Assembly: GCF_000298175.1 (NCBI RefSeq) | Contig: NZ_BAGZ01000001.1 | Coordinates: 124,001-188,000, forward strand | Source of the DNA: Austwickia chelonae NBRC 105200 | GTDB lineage: Bacteria; Actinomycetota; Actinomycetes; Actinomycetales; Dermatophilaceae | Direction: 5' to 3' | DNA: 64,000 bases | In this document: piece by piece, positions 10,149-18,631 of the stretch | Numbering within the stretch: position 1 is the stretch's first letter | Layout of the letters: every line of letters starts with the position of its first letter | Notes under the pieces: generated by a model | Told to the model about the DNA's origin: nothing | The model's database searches: none | Seen by the model: only the letters and a program-made list of their open reading frames with translations | Made by a program: the position numbers and the translations under genes

Positions 10149-10597
10149 GAGACCACACCGATGAGGTGGTCGATAGCTGGACGACCGCCCTGCGGTATCA
10201 GGATCCCGATCACGTCGATCCGCAGGCTCCTGGTCCCGCTGCTCTCCTCGGGGTGCGCCAGCAACCACCATCCGGCAAGTTTCCGCAGGCGCGCGACCTT
10301 CTTCCAGGTGACAGCTTCTGCTGGCGCGCCGTAAGCGAGGCTCCGACGGGTCTTCACCTCACAGATCACCAGGTCGTGTCCGTCCTGGGCGATGATGTCG
10401 ATCTCGCCGTCAGGACAGCGCCAATTACGACCGAGGATCTTCAGGCCTTTGTCCTGCAAGTAGCGGACAGCTAGTTTTTCACCGTAGGCACCCAAGGCCA
10501 CTCGTCGCCGGTCGGCAGACCTACGGGCTCCGGTCCCGGTACGGCCCAGGACCGGGGTACTTCCTCGACGGCATTCCTCGCCGTGCACACTCGTCAT
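10145..10597 (-). CDS. yraN: YraN family protein (UPF0102), endonuclease-like
   Basis: A 150-residue protein with a restriction-endonuclease-like core: GAYGEKLAVRYL, the DGEIDIIAQDG segment and VICEVKTRR carry the D...E-x-K pattern of that fold. The biological substrate of the family is not established. It is co-directional and translationally coupled with comM and dprA, and its N-terminal 30 residues are basic and poorly conserved. Position between DUF2469 and comM is standard for Actinobacteria. Confidence 0.9.
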   Translation of the reverse strand: MTSVHGEECRRGSTPVLGRTGTGARRSADRRRVALGAYGEKLAVRYLQDKGLKILGRNWRCPDGEIDIIAQDGHDLVICEVKTRRSLAYGAPAEAVTWKKVARLRKLAGWWLLAHPEESSGTRSLRIDVIGILIPQGGRPAIDHLIGVVS

Positions 10598-10721
10598 AGA
10601 GCCCAGGCTGAGGCTCCGGTCGTTCCGGAACTCACCTGTCGGCGGTCAGCTGTGGAAGAAGGGGGTCGAAGGCCAGGGTTGTGGATCGTGCCGCCGCAGC
10701 AGCGCTGTGCCTGCGTTGCGG

Positions 10722-11045
10722 TCAACGTCCGAAGGTGTCGCCCTCAGGAACCTCGAGATCTGACTTGGCCAGCTCTTCGATGTTGATGTCCTTGAAGGTC
10801 ACCACGCGTACGTTCTTGACGAAACGCGCCGGACGATAGACGTCCCATACCCACGCATCGGACATCTGGACGTCGAAGAACACTTCCCCGCCCTCGCTGC
10901 GTACTTTCACATCCACCGAATTACACAGGTAGAACCGCCGCTCCGTCTCTACGACATGGCTGAACAACCCGACGACATCGCGGTATTCGCGATAGAGCTG
11001 GAGCTCCATCTCGGTCTCGTACTTTTCGAGATCTTCAGCGCCCAT
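10722..11045 (-). CDS. DUF2469 family protein
   Basis: A 107-residue acidic protein starting MGAEDLEKYETEMELQLYRE, which is the conserved start of this actinobacterial family; the upstream ATG would add a divergent segment. The FSHVVETERRFYLCN and MSDAWVWDVYRP segments are almost invariant in the family. No function is known. Its start lies inside the last 11 bp of rnhB, and the family almost always accompanies rnhB and yraN, so co-expression is expected. Confidence 0.9.
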   Translation of the reverse strand: MGAEDLEKYETEMELQLYREYRDVVGLFSHVVETERRFYLCNSVDVKVRSEGGEVFFDVQMSDAWVWDVYRPARFVKNVRVVTFKDINIEELAKSDLEVPEGDTFGR

Positions 11046-11904
11046 CAACTGCCACCTCCACGTTCCCATCATGTCCCATACCGGACGGCAGGTCGGTCAT
11101 CGCCTCCCCGGCGACGCCGTGTCTCGTCGTGGGAGAGACGAATTCCCTGGAAACAACCTGAGATTCCATAGCCCCGTCGAGATTCCACGACCTGCGGTGC
11201 CATTCAGACGGGCCTTTCCCCCGCAAAGCCTCCAGATGAGCTGCGGAGCCGTATCCCTTGTTGCCCTCCCAGCCGTACCCGGGATACCTCTCGGCCTCGA
11301 CGACCATCATCGCGTCACGTTCCACCTTGGCGAGCACACTTGCCGCTGCCACCGACGAGCAGGTCATGTCAGCCTTGACCCTCGTCTGCACCGGCGGCTG
11401 GGGCCCCGCCTCGTCGGTCATTCCCAGCAGCCCTACCGTAGCCGGGTCCGTAAACCAGTCATATTTTCCGTCCAAGATGATCAGGTCGGGTCGGATCCCG
11501 CAGTTTTCGACAGCCCGTCGCCCGGCCAGCCGGAGAGCGCCGGTGATCCCCAGCGCATCGATCTCCTCCGGGAAGGCGTGACCAACCCCCCATCCCGCGG
11601 CCCATCGCCTGATCGGATCGACCAAGGATTCCCGGGCGGCGGCGGTGAGCAGCTTCGAATCCCGTACGCCGGAAGGCGCGGATCCTTCCGAAGGTCCGAG
11701 ACACACCACGCCGACGGATACCGGACCGGCCAAGGCGCCCCGCCCGACCTCGTCCATCCCGGCGATCATCCGGTAACCCTGACGTTGCAGTGCCCGCTCC
11801 AGACGCAGATTCGGCGCAGCGCGCGAAGCGCTGTGTCTCCGTCGTGTCCGCGGGCGGACTGGTAATGCCTCACCGGGCTCTCCTGCGTCGACCGGATCCG
11901 ACAT
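11035..11904 (-). CDS. rnhB: Ribonuclease HII
   Basis: Removes misincorporated ribonucleotides and RNA primers from RNA-DNA hybrids. The 289-residue product has a basic N-terminal extension of about 45 residues, then the catalytic GMDEVGRGALAGPV with the DE pair, and a later DMTCSSVAAASVLAKVERD segment with further acidic metal ligands. Ends overlapping DUF2469 and begins 2 bp after the upstream signal peptidase stop, so it belongs to the lepB-rnhB-DUF2469 run. Confidence 0.95.
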   Translation of the reverse strand: MSDPVDAGEPGEALPVRPRTRRRHSASRAAPNLRLERALQRQGYRMIAGMDEVGRGALAGPVSVGVVCLGPSEGSAPSGVRDSKLLTAAARESLVDPIRRWAAGWGVGHAFPEEIDALGITGALRLAGRRAVENCGIRPDLIILDGKYDWFTDPATVGLLGMTDEAGPQPPVQTRVKADMTCSSVAAASVLAKVERDAMMVVEAERYPGYGWEGNKGYGSAAHLEALRGKGPSEWHRRSWNLDGAMESQVVSREFVSPTTRHGVAGEAMTDLPSGMGHDGNVEVAVDGR

Positions 11905-11906
11905 CG

Positions 11907-12731
11907 CTACTTCTTCCCCTTCGGTTCAGGCACTTTGGCAAAGGTCTGTGGATCCGCTCCCAGCCCGGTGACCCTCCCCAACGGCCAGACCACGGCGAAG
12001 GCCCTCCCCACCACCTTGTCCATGGGAACGCTGCCATACAGCCCCGTGTGATTCTTCGCCTGGCCCCCGGACGGAGCGGTCCGTGGGAGACCCGGCGCAC
12101 CGGAAGTGCCAGGCTCGATGTCGTTGTACCGACTGTCCCGCGAATTCGAACGATGGTCGCCCAGCACCCAGATCTTCCCTTCAGGAACCGTGATGTCGAA
12201 GGGGATCTCACTGGCCTTGTCACCGGGGAACAGATAGGGCTCGTCGATCTCAACCCCGTTGATCTCGAGTTTCCCATTGGCCGAACAGCATTTCACCCGG
12301 TCTCCGGGCAAACCCACCACTCTTTTGATGAGATGGTTGTCTTCCTGGCTCGGCAGGATTCCTACCCAGGCCAGAGCGTCCTTGACCGTCTGGGAGGGAC
12401 CTTCCTTCCGGGGTAACGTCGGCATCCCACTCAGCCACTGCCCCGGATCCTCGAAGACCACGACGTCTCCCCTGGCCAGGGAGAACGGGCCAGGCGCCAA
12501 TTTACTGACCACGACGCGGTCGTCCCGGATAAGTGTGTCGTTCATCGAGTCGGAGGGAATCCAGAAGGGTTGCACCAAGAAGGTCTTGATCAGCGAGGAG
12601 ATGACCACCGCCAGAACGACCACGATGAAGACCTCACGGAGAAGAGCCAGGATGCGTCCTGCGATGGTGCGTGGAACTTCACCGTCTTTTTCGTCCCCGC
12701 TGTTCGATACACCACCCGCTTGTTCGCGCAT
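11907..12731 (-). CDS. lepB: Type I signal peptidase, first paralogue
   Basis: Cleaves signal peptides of Sec/Tat exported proteins on the outer face of the membrane. The 274-residue protein has one membrane anchor (IVVVLAVVISSLIKTF region), the catalytic serine in IPSDSMNDTL, the general-base lysine in LIKRVVGLPGDRV and the conserved GDHRSNSRDSR box. Start at 12731 is supported by CAGGAGAG 6 bp upstream. It follows a second, shorter signal peptidase, and the two differ most in the loop between the serine and lysine motifs. Confidence 0.95.
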   Translation of the reverse strand: MREQAGGVSNSGDEKDGEVPRTIAGRILALLREVFIVVVLAVVISSLIKTFLVQPFWIPSDSMNDTLIRDDRVVVSKLAPGPFSLARGDVVVFEDPGQWLSGMPTLPRKEGPSQTVKDALAWVGILPSQEDNHLIKRVVGLPGDRVKCCSANGKLEINGVEIDEPYLFPGDKASEIPFDITVPEGKIWVLGDHRSNSRDSRYNDIEPGTSGAPGLPRTAPSGGQAKNHTGLYGSVPMDKVVGRAFAVVWPLGRVTGLGADPQTFAKVPEPKGKK

Positions 12732-12811
12732 GTCTCTCCTGTCATAGCGTGACCGGTACCGAGGCACCGGACAGAATCGTGTCCTGCCCGGTGCCCCTGC
12801 AACCTTCGACG

Positions 12812-13513
12812 CTAGGAACCGACCGCCCCGATCCGGTTAAGCGGCCAGTATCGGAACATGACGGGACCGATCACGTCGTCCACGGCGACAGTACCCCCGC
12901 CGGGAGATCCGAGGTGTGCCCTCGAATCAGCCGACTGTGACCGGTGATCTCCCATGAGCCACAAACGACCTGGTGGCACGGTGATATCGAATTTCTGCTC
13001 GCTCGGCGGGTTGCCGGCATAAACGTACGGCTCGTTGATCGCTTTGCCGTTGACCGTGATCTTTCCGCCCGCATCACAGCAGACGATCCGGTCACCACCT
13101 ACGCCGATGACCCGTTTGACGTAGACGCTACGCGGCTCATGCCCTTCGAGTTTGCCCAACAGCTTCTCGACAGGGCCGGACTCAGCTCCAGGTACCGGGC
13201 CGAATGTCGACTCACCGTCGAAGACCACGATGTCGCCGCGGGCGATCCCGCTTCCGCCACTCCATTTGCTGACGATGACCCGGTCACCGGGGTTCAAGGT
13301 CGACTCCATCGAGGAGGACGGGATGCCGTAGACCCCCAGGACGTAGACCCTGACCAGCAAAGTCAGCAGAAAGACGACAGCCACCACAAGCCAGAACGGG
13401 GGCTGCCACGTGAAAGTGGCTGGCCGTTCTGCTCGGGTGGCTGTCGTCTGTGTGTCGTTGTTCACAGCACCCCAGCGCTTCCGCGACGAGGGCGCCGGAT
13501 CGTCTTCACGCAC
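12812..13513 (-). CDS. lepB: Type I signal peptidase, second paralogue
   Basis: A 233-residue signal peptidase I with an N-terminal membrane segment (PFWLVVAVVFLLTLLV), catalytic serine in IPSSSMESTL, lysine in VYVKRVIGVGGDR and the GDHRSQSADSR box. Start is GTG at 13513; an alternative GTG at 13465 would remove 16 basic residues. It lies 20 bp after rplS. Tandem signal peptidases after rplS are known in Streptomyces and relatives and may divide substrates between them. Confidence 0.93.
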   Translation of the reverse strand: MREDDPAPSSRKRWGAVNNDTQTTATRAERPATFTWQPPFWLVVAVVFLLTLLVRVYVLGVYGIPSSSMESTLNPGDRVIVSKWSGGSGIARGDIVVFDGESTFGPVPGAESGPVEKLLGKLEGHEPRSVYVKRVIGVGGDRIVCCDAGGKITVNGKAINEPYVYAGNPPSEQKFDITVPPGRLWLMGDHRSQSADSRAHLGSPGGGTVAVDDVIGPVMFRYWPLNRIGAVGS

Positions 13514-13533
13514 AAAGGGAAGATCTCCGCCGC

Positions 13534-13890
13534 TCAGCGGGCCGTGTTGTCGCGCTTCTCGCGGATCTTGGCGGCCTTGCCGCGCAGGTTCCGCAGGTAG
13601 TAGAGCTTGGCGCGACGGACGTCACCGCGGGTGACGACCTCGATCTTCTCCACGACCGGGGTGTGCACGGGGAAGGTACGTTCGACACCGACACCGAAGC
13701 TCACCTTACGGACGGTGTAGGTCTCGCCGATGCCTCCACCGTGGCGACGGATGACGACGCCCTGGAAGACCTGGACACGACTGCGCGTGCCTTCGATGAC
13801 TCGTACGTGCACCTTGACGGTGTCACCCGCGCGGAAGGCCGGGATGTCATCGCGGAGGCTTGCTGCGTCGACTGCGTCGAGCTTGTGCAT
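13534..13890 (-). CDS. rplS: 50S ribosomal protein L19
   Basis: Large-subunit protein at the interface with 30S. The start at 13890 gives [19 protein letters not shown], matching the family; earlier in-frame starts add non-conserved residues. [20 protein letters not shown] and the basic [18 protein letters not shown] tail are L19 signatures; 118 residues is the normal length. It is preceded by a roughly 240-bp leader region containing the motif at 14040-14053, so it probably has its own promoter downstream of trmD. Confidence 0.97.
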   Translation of the reverse strand: MHKLDAVDAASLRDDIPAFRAGDTVKVHVRVIEGTRSRVQVFQGVVIRRHGGGIGETYTVRKVSFGVGVERTFPVHTPVVEKIEVVTRGDVRRAKLYYLRNLRGKAAKIREKRDNTAR

Positions 13891-14039
13891 GGCGCATTCA
13901 CTTTCTCGGTCGTGCCACGGGTCAGGCCGGGTCAATCATCGATGAACCGCGCTGGCCAGGGCCGCATGTGCCACACCGTTGACGGCGAGGGCTACACATC
14001 CCCCCGTGGTAGGGGCCGAGCATAATTCCAGACGCGACT

Positions 14040-14053
14040 TACCATTGTGCCAG
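14040..14053 (-). promoter_or_regulatory. Conserved motif in rplS leader, shared with rpsP
   Basis: On the minus strand it reads CTGGCACAATGGTA, 150 nt before the rplS start. The rpsP leader carries CTGGCAGAATGGCA at 16884-16897, 127 nt before its start. Twelve of 14 bases match. Promoter element or protein-binding site; the role is inferred only from repetition at two ribosomal genes. Confidence 0.45.
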
Positions 14054-14129
14054 AGCCGACAGCTCGTACCGAAATCCTTAGCCAGACAGATCCTCTGAGT
14101 CACCATCGGGCCGAAGACCATGACCGGAG

Positions 14130-15362
14130 TCACGGTAGTCGGCGTTCCATCTCCAAGGTCCCCGGGATGCGCGGCGTCCCAGGACACAGCCGGAACCCGG
14201 CTTTCTTGTACATCCGCTGGTTACGTCCGCTCAACGAACCTGTTGTCAGCCAGGCGCGGACAGCTCGTCCATCTGCCTGCTCGAGACAGTGTCGGAGGAG
14301 AGCCCGCCCCAGACCACGCCCGGTCAGATCAGGCGCGACCATCAGACGACCTATCTCCCAGGTCCTCAACTCGCCCGCTGCATCACGGGGCCCCTGGACG
14401 AGTCGCCCCCGGACGGAGCCCACGAGGCGGCCGGAAATCGGCTCGCGCAGAGTCCACGTCCGCCAATCCGACTCCGGCATGAGCGATTCCCGGATCGTAT
14501 CCAGAGTCTCCGTCAGAGGCGGGATGGACAGGTTGCCGTTGATCTGAGCCTCGGTCACCCAGCAGGACCTGGTGAGAGTGAACAGCTCGCCTGCGTCCCC
14601 GGGGGTGGTCACGGACAGCGGAAGATCCTGTTCTCCACACAGGACCGCCGCACCCGGCAGCAGGTCTGGACGCCGCTGGGCTGTACGGACGAGACGCTGC
14701 TCGTGTCTCCATCGGGCGATCCGTCCGTGGTCACCGGAGAGCAACACCTGCGGGACCTCACGATCGCGCCAGATCGCAGGTTTGGTATAGACCGGATATT
14801 CGAGCAAACCCCCGGTATGCGACTCCTCCGCCAAGGACTCCTCGTTACCGATCACGCCGGGAAGCAACCTGGCCACCGCCTCGATGACCGCGAGGGCGGC
14901 CACTTCACCCCCGTTGAGGACGTAGTCACCCAAAGAAACGATGCGCACCCGGCTCTCGCCCAGACGTTCCTGCGCATAGGAGTAGACCCGTTCGTCGATG
15001 CCCTCGTAGCGGCCGCAGGCGAACATCAGCCACGGTTCGCGAGCTAGTTCGTAGGCCGAGGCCTGGGTCAGGGGAAGACCTCCCGGGCCGGGCACCACGA
15101 GGAGCGGACCTGCTGACGGACGATCTTGCTCAGAGCCGTCGAGCAGGCGGTCCAGCAGTTCACCCCAGGGCTCAGGTTTCATCACCATGCCTGCACCCCC
15201 GCCGTAGGGGCTGTCGTCGACAGTCCGGTGTCGATCATGGGTGTAAGCCCGCAGGTCGTGTACCCGAACATCGAGCAACCCGTCGGCCCGAGCCTTGCCG
15301 ATGAGAGAGAGATCCAGCGGGCTCAGATAAGCGGGGAAGATGGTGGCGATATCGATACGCAT
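14130..15362 (-). CDS. trmD: tRNA (guanine-37 N1)-methyltransferase TrmD fused to a GNAT domain
   Basis: Methylates G37 of tRNAs reading CNN codons to prevent +1 frameshifting. Residues 1-235 are a complete Trm[11 protein letters not shown] (51-60), [11 protein letters not shown] (116-126) and [11 protein letters not shown] (143-153), the trefoil-knot SAM site. After a linker, residues about 257-410 form a GNAT acetyltransferase domain with a strand 4 IGRLMVAP and acetyl-CoA loop [11 protein letters not shown] (346-356), then [13 protein letters not shown]. No stop or frameshift separates them. TrmD alone is usually 230-270 residues. Start ATG at 15362 follows GAGGTGA and lies 8 bp after rimM. 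The GNAT substrate is unknown. Confidence 0.93.
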   Translation of the reverse strand: MRIDIATIFPAYLSPLDLSLIGKARADGLLDVRVHDLRAYTHDRHRTVDDSPYGGGAGMVMKPEPWGELLDRLLDGSEQDRPSAGPLLVVPGPGGLPLTQASAYELAREPWLMFACGRYEGIDERVYSYAQERLGESRVRIVSLGDYVLNGGEVAALAVIEAVARLLPGVIGNEESLAEESHTGGLLEYPVYTKPAIWRDREVPQVLLSGDHGRIARWRHEQRLVRTAQRRPDLLPGAAVLCGEQDLPLSVTTPGDAGELFTLTRSCWVTEAQINGNLSIPPLTETLDTIRESLMPESDWRTWTLREPISGRLVGSVRGRLVQGPRDAAGELRTWEIGRLMVAPDLTGRGLGRALLRHCLEQADGRAVRAWLTTGSLSGRNQRMYKKAGFRLCPGTPRIPGTLEMERRLP

Positions 15363-15370
15363 ACTTTCGA

Positions 15371-15883
15371 TCACCTCGCCCCGTCGAGGTCGAACAGTCC
15401 GTCCGGTGCATCGATCACGACACGCTCGTTTGCCAGATCGACGATCGGCACCAATGCCTCGACGAAGGGGACGGACCCGGTGCGGCCGTCGTCCAGACGC
15501 ACGGACAACCGATCCTGTGCCGCGCCGATGGACAGCCCGGTGACCTGCCCGAGGCGTTCCCCGGAAAGGGAGAACACGCTCAGACCGATGAGCTCGCTCT
15601 CGTACCAACCTTCGCCGTCGCTCTCCTCCGCCGGGAGGACAAGGCGCCCACCGCGCAAAGCTTCCGCGGCGGTACGGTCGGGATGGCCCTCGAAACCCAA
15701 CAGCCATATCCCGTTGTGCACCCTGGCCGTCGACAAGACGAGCTCTTCTGTGTCAGGAAGACCTTCCACAACGAAGACTGCCCCTGGGGAGAATCTGTTC
15801 TCCGGATCGTCGGTATGGATCTGAACGGTGACCTCGCCACGCAGGCCATGTGCTTTACCGATCCGGGCCACCACGGTGTCCAC
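15371..15883 (-). CDS. rimM: Ribosome maturation factor RimM
   Basis: Assists assembly of the 30S head by binding S19. The 170-residue protein has the N-terminal beta-barrel starting with [18 protein letters not shown] and the PRC-barrel domain around the [13 protein letters not shown] segment. GTG start with GAGGAG upstream. Gene order khpA-rimM-trmD matches other Actinobacteria. A perfect hairpin at 15972-16004 separates it from khpA, which may partly uncouple the two. Confidence 0.95.
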   Translation of the reverse strand: MDTVVARIGKAHGLRGEVTVQIHTDDPENRFSPGAVFVVEGLPDTEELVLSTARVHNGIWLLGFEGHPDRTAAEALRGGRLVLPAEESDGEGWYESELIGLSVFSLSGERLGQVTGLSIGAAQDRLSVRLDDGRTGSVPFVEALVPIVDLANERVVIDAPDGLFDLDGAR

Positions 15884-15971
15884 GATTTACTCCTCGTGCG
15901 AGATAGAGATGTCTGTGTGTACTTCACACGGGCATCGGCTTTGTCGACAGCTCGATGAAGCGGGCAGACCA

Positions 15972-16004
15972 CAGGGGCACGACGCCCATGGCATCGTGCC
16001 CCTG
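15972..16004 (-). terminator. Hairpin between khpA and rimM
   Basis: Perfect 11-bp stem (caggggcacga with its complement) and an 11-nt loop. No T-run follows on the minus strand, so it may be a pause, an RNA-processing site or partial terminator inside the operon, not a full stop. Confidence 0.5.
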
Positions 16005-16029
16005 CGATAGAGACAGTTGACCGGGATGC

Positions 16030-16272
16030 TCAGCGCATCCGATCGGTGTCGACGATGTCCACCCGGACAGGGCGCCCTCCGGCCAGTGCCGTCATCACCG
16101 TGCGCAAGGCGCTGGCGGTGCGACCGGAACGGCCGATGACACGACCCAGGTCGTCGGGGTGCACCCGCACCTCGAGGACCTCGCCACGTCGCAGCTCACG
16201 ATGCCTGACGACGACGTCCTCGTCGTGCTCGACGATGCCTTTGACGAGATGCTCGAGGGCTTCCTCGAGCAC
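16030..16272 (-). CDS. khpA: KH-domain RNA-binding protein KhpA
   Basis: A small cytoplasmic RNA-binding protein of 80 residues consisting of a single KH domain; the GRVIGRSGRTASALRTVM segment contains the GxxG loop (GRSG) that contacts RNA. In Gram-positives KhpA pairs with KhpB (EloR/Jag) in post-transcriptional control of cell elongation. The start lies 2 bp after the rpsP stop, so it is co-translated with S16. Length and position are typical. Confidence 0.93.
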   Translation of the reverse strand: MLEEALEHLVKGIVEHDEDVVVRHRELRRGEVLEVRVHPDDLGRVIGRSGRTASALRTVMTALAGGRPVRVDIVDTDRMR

Positions 16273-16274
16273 GA

Positions 16275-16757
16275 TCAGGCCTCGCTCTTCTCGTCGGCCT
16301 CCGCCGCAGCTTCCTCGGTGGGAGCCTCAGCAGCGGCCTCCTCGGACTTCTCCGCCTTGGCGGCCTTCTTCTTGGCCGTCGTGGGGCCGTTCTTCTCGTA
16401 CTCCTCGTCGGCCTTGCCCGCCGCAGCCATGGCTGCTTCGTACAGGTCCTTCTTGGAGGGCTTGACCGGCTGAGGCTTGAGAGTGCCCTCGGCACCTTCC
16501 TCACCCTTGAACTTCTGCCAGTCGCCGGTGATCTTCAACAGGGCCTGCACCTGCTCGGTGGGCTGGGCGCCCACTCCCAGCCAGTACTGCACACGATCGG
16601 AGTTGATCTCGATGACCGACGGCTCGGCGGTGGGGTGGTACTTGCCGATCTCCTCAATCGCACGTCCGTCCCGCTTGGTGCGGGAGTCCATGACGACGAC
16701 GCGGTAGAACGGTGCACGGATCTTGCCCATGCGCTTCAAACGAATTTTGACGGCCAC
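16275..16757 (-). CDS. rpsP: 30S ribosomal protein S16
   Basis: Early-binding small-subunit assembly protein. From GTG at 16757 the frame reads [20 protein letters not shown], the conserved S16 start, with GGAGAG upstream. The core ends near residue 100 ([12 protein letters not shown]) and is followed by a Lys/Ala/Glu-rich tail giving 160 residues in total, longer than the roughly 80 of E. coli but normal for Actinobacteria. It is the first gene of the rpsP-khpA-rimM-trmD operon and has a leader with the motif at 16884-16897. Confidence 0.97.
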   Translation of the reverse strand: MAVKIRLKRMGKIRAPFYRVVVMDSRTKRDGRAIEEIGKYHPTAEPSVIEINSDRVQYWLGVGAQPTEQVQALLKITGDWQKFKGEEGAEGTLKPQPVKPSKKDLYEAAMAAAGKADEEYEKNGPTTAKKKAAKAEKSEEAAAEAPTEEAAAEADEKSEA

Positions 16758-16883
16758 GAGTGTGGTCTCTCCTTGTTCTGTGAGTGAGCACGGCGAGACC
16801 GGCGAGGGAATAGGCCGGGGTACCGGTACTCGGTGTGTAGGCGTCCAGCCCGCGCGAGTCTGGCTCGGACAGACGGGTACGGA

Positions 16884-16897
16884 TGCCATTCTGCCAG
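16884..16897 (-). promoter_or_regulatory. Conserved motif in rpsP leader, shared with rplS
   Basis: Minus strand CTGGCAGAATGGCA, 127 nt before the rpsP start; near-identical copy at 14040-14053 before rplS. The 16758-17036 region holds no gene and nothing else recognisable. Confidence 0.45.
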
Positions 16898-17036
16898 ATC
16901 TGTGGGCCTGCATCGGTGAAGATCCACCGCCCAACCCCTACCCACCTGTGTCGAACACTCACATCTGCACCCTCCGAGTCGACTTGCACAACACGGGATT
17001 CACCCACCGCCCCACCGCCCCACCCGGAGAAGAACC

Positions 17037-17603
17037 GTGTCAGCTGCCGCACCCGTCCCTGTTCCCCGCGACCACGAGATCACCTTCGGGGACGACGAAC
17101 TCATCGTCAGCAAAACCGACTTGAAAGGCATCATCACCTACGCCAACGACGTCTTCGTCCGGATCAGCGGATACCGCGAGGAGGAGTTGATCGGCGCACC
17201 CCACAACATCGTGCGACATCCGGACTGTCCTGCAGGGGTGTTCAAGCTGCTCTGGGACACCATCTCGCAAGGAAAAGAGATCTTCGCCTATGTGAAGAAC
17301 CGATCCAGGGACGGGGGGCACTACTGGGTGCTCGCCCACGTCACCCCGACCCACGACCGTGCAGGCACGACCGTCGGATACCACTCCAGCCGACGATGCC
17401 CGGAACGAGCCGCGATCGACGAAGTCGAAGAGCTCTACGCCCTGATGCGCGCTGAAGAGAACCGACACACCAATCGCCGAGAGGCCGCCACGGCAGGGTT
17501 GGGTCTAGTCGCTCGAGCGCTGGCCGACAGAGGTGTCACCTACGACGAATACGTATGGGATCTGATCCACCGGACCACTCCTGCGCACCGCAGGGCCGCA
17601 TGA
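17037..17603 (+). CDS. PAS domain sensor protein, Aer-like
   Basis: A 188-residue soluble protein. Residues about 15-120 form a PAS domain of the aerotaxis receptor type: [40 protein letters not shown] and [17 protein letters not shown]. Aer-type PAS domains bind FAD and report redox state or oxygen; whether this one binds FAD cannot be shown here. The C-terminal 60 residues are helical. GTG start at 17037 with GAGAAG upstream. Its stop overlaps the start of the following signalling protein (ATGATGA), so the pair behaves as one receptor split into two chains. Confidence 0.85.
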   Translation: MSAAAPVPVPRDHEITFGDDELIVSKTDLKGIITYANDVFVRISGYREEELIGAPHNIVRHPDCPAGVFKLLWDTISQGKEIFAYVKNRSRDGGHYWVLAHVTPTHDRAGTTVGYHSSRRCPERAAIDEVEELYALMRAEENRHTNRREAATAGLGLVARALADRGVTYDEYVWDLIHRTTPAHRRAA

Positions 17604-18508
17604 TGAAGCGGACGGACGGGGCCGCCCCTGAGAACACGACGCTGACCCTCACCGAAGCGGTGGAAAGCATCGGCCGAGTGATGTACCGAATCGCCGAAGG
17701 AGACCTCGACGCCCGGGTCGTCCTCCTGGACGCCCCCGAACCGGCAGTCCGCCTCGGGCACCATGTCAACACAGCGCTCGACCTCCTGGAGGCCTACACC
17801 CGCGAGACCCAGGCCTGCCTACGTGCCTCCGCGGAAGGCCGCTTCTACCGGGTGGTGCTGCTACGAGGTATGCCCGGGCAGTTCAGGGAGGGCGCCAAGG
17901 CCATCAACGCGGCCCGGGAGTCCATGCTCGCCCACGACACACAGCTGACCCGGCGCGACCACGAACGCACCGAGGTCGCCGAGGAGGTCGCTGCCGTCTC
18001 AGGCCGTCTGAGCGGTGCGGCTCTGGAACTGGGGGAAGCTGCAGAGGCGCTGTCCCACACGACCAAAGGTGCTGTTGACGCCGCGGAACAGGCCAGGTCC
18101 ACCGTCGAGGAACTCGAACGTGCGAGCACCGAGATCGAAACCGCGGTACGACTCATCTCCTCCGTCGCCTCCCAGACCCGGCTCCTGGCGTTGAATGCCA
18201 CCATCGAAGCCGCCCGGGCCGGTGACTCAGGGCGCGGTTTCGCGGTAGTAGCCGGAGAAGTGAAGAATCTCGCGAACGAGACCACCCAGTCCTCCGACGG
18301 GATCAGCGCTCAGGTCCGGGCCGCTCAGGAAGCCGCGGAAGAAGCCGCCTCCGCCATCGCGGCCATCGGATCCGCCATCGACGAGATCGATCGCCAGATC
18401 CAGGGGATCACCAACCGTATCGGTGGCTCGCAAGGGCTGATGCCGATGTCGACGGCATTGTCCGACCAGGTGCACCGGCTCACCGGACCAGCCCACCGAA
18501 CTGACTGA
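17600..18508 (+). CDS. Soluble methyl-accepting chemotaxis signalling protein
   Basis: A 302-residue protein without any membrane segment. Residues about 20-125 are HAMP-like helices, followed by a coiled-coil signalling domain whose hairpin tip is [20 protein letters not shown] and [20 protein letters not shown], the CheA/CheW contact region of chemoreceptors. Translation is coupled to the PAS gene upstream. Together they resemble a cytoplasmic energy-taxis receptor cut in two. The coiled coil is short compared with typical receptors. No che or flagellar genes are in the window, so the partner kinase would have to be elsewhere. Confidence 0.85.
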   Translation: MMKRTDGAAPENTTLTLTEAVESIGRVMYRIAEGDLDARVVLLDAPEPAVRLGHHVNTALDLLEAYTRETQACLRASAEGRFYRVVLLRGMPGQFREGAKAINAARESMLAHDTQLTRRDHERTEVAEEVAAVSGRLSGAALELGEAAEALSHTTKGAVDAAEQARSTVEELERASTEIETAVRLISSVASQTRLLALNATIEAARAGDSGRGFAVVAGEVKNLANETTQSSDGISAQVRAAQEAAEEAASAIAAIGSAIDEIDRQIQGITNRIGGSQGLMPMSTALSDQVHRLTGPAHRTD

Positions 18509-18631
18509 AGCGCCAGGAGCTGTTCGAGACCGCAACGAACTGCCAGTTCGGGCATATCGCCCCTTCGACTTGGTCTTCCCTCCTGCCGCCCCCAGCTGAC
18601 GCCGAGCACGGATATCCGTGATCCCCTCGTC

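Noticed and set aside
18536-18550. Palindrome CGAACTG-C-CAGTTCG between convergent genes
   Set aside because: The one-base loop cannot form a terminator hairpin and no T-run follows; no other evidence of function.
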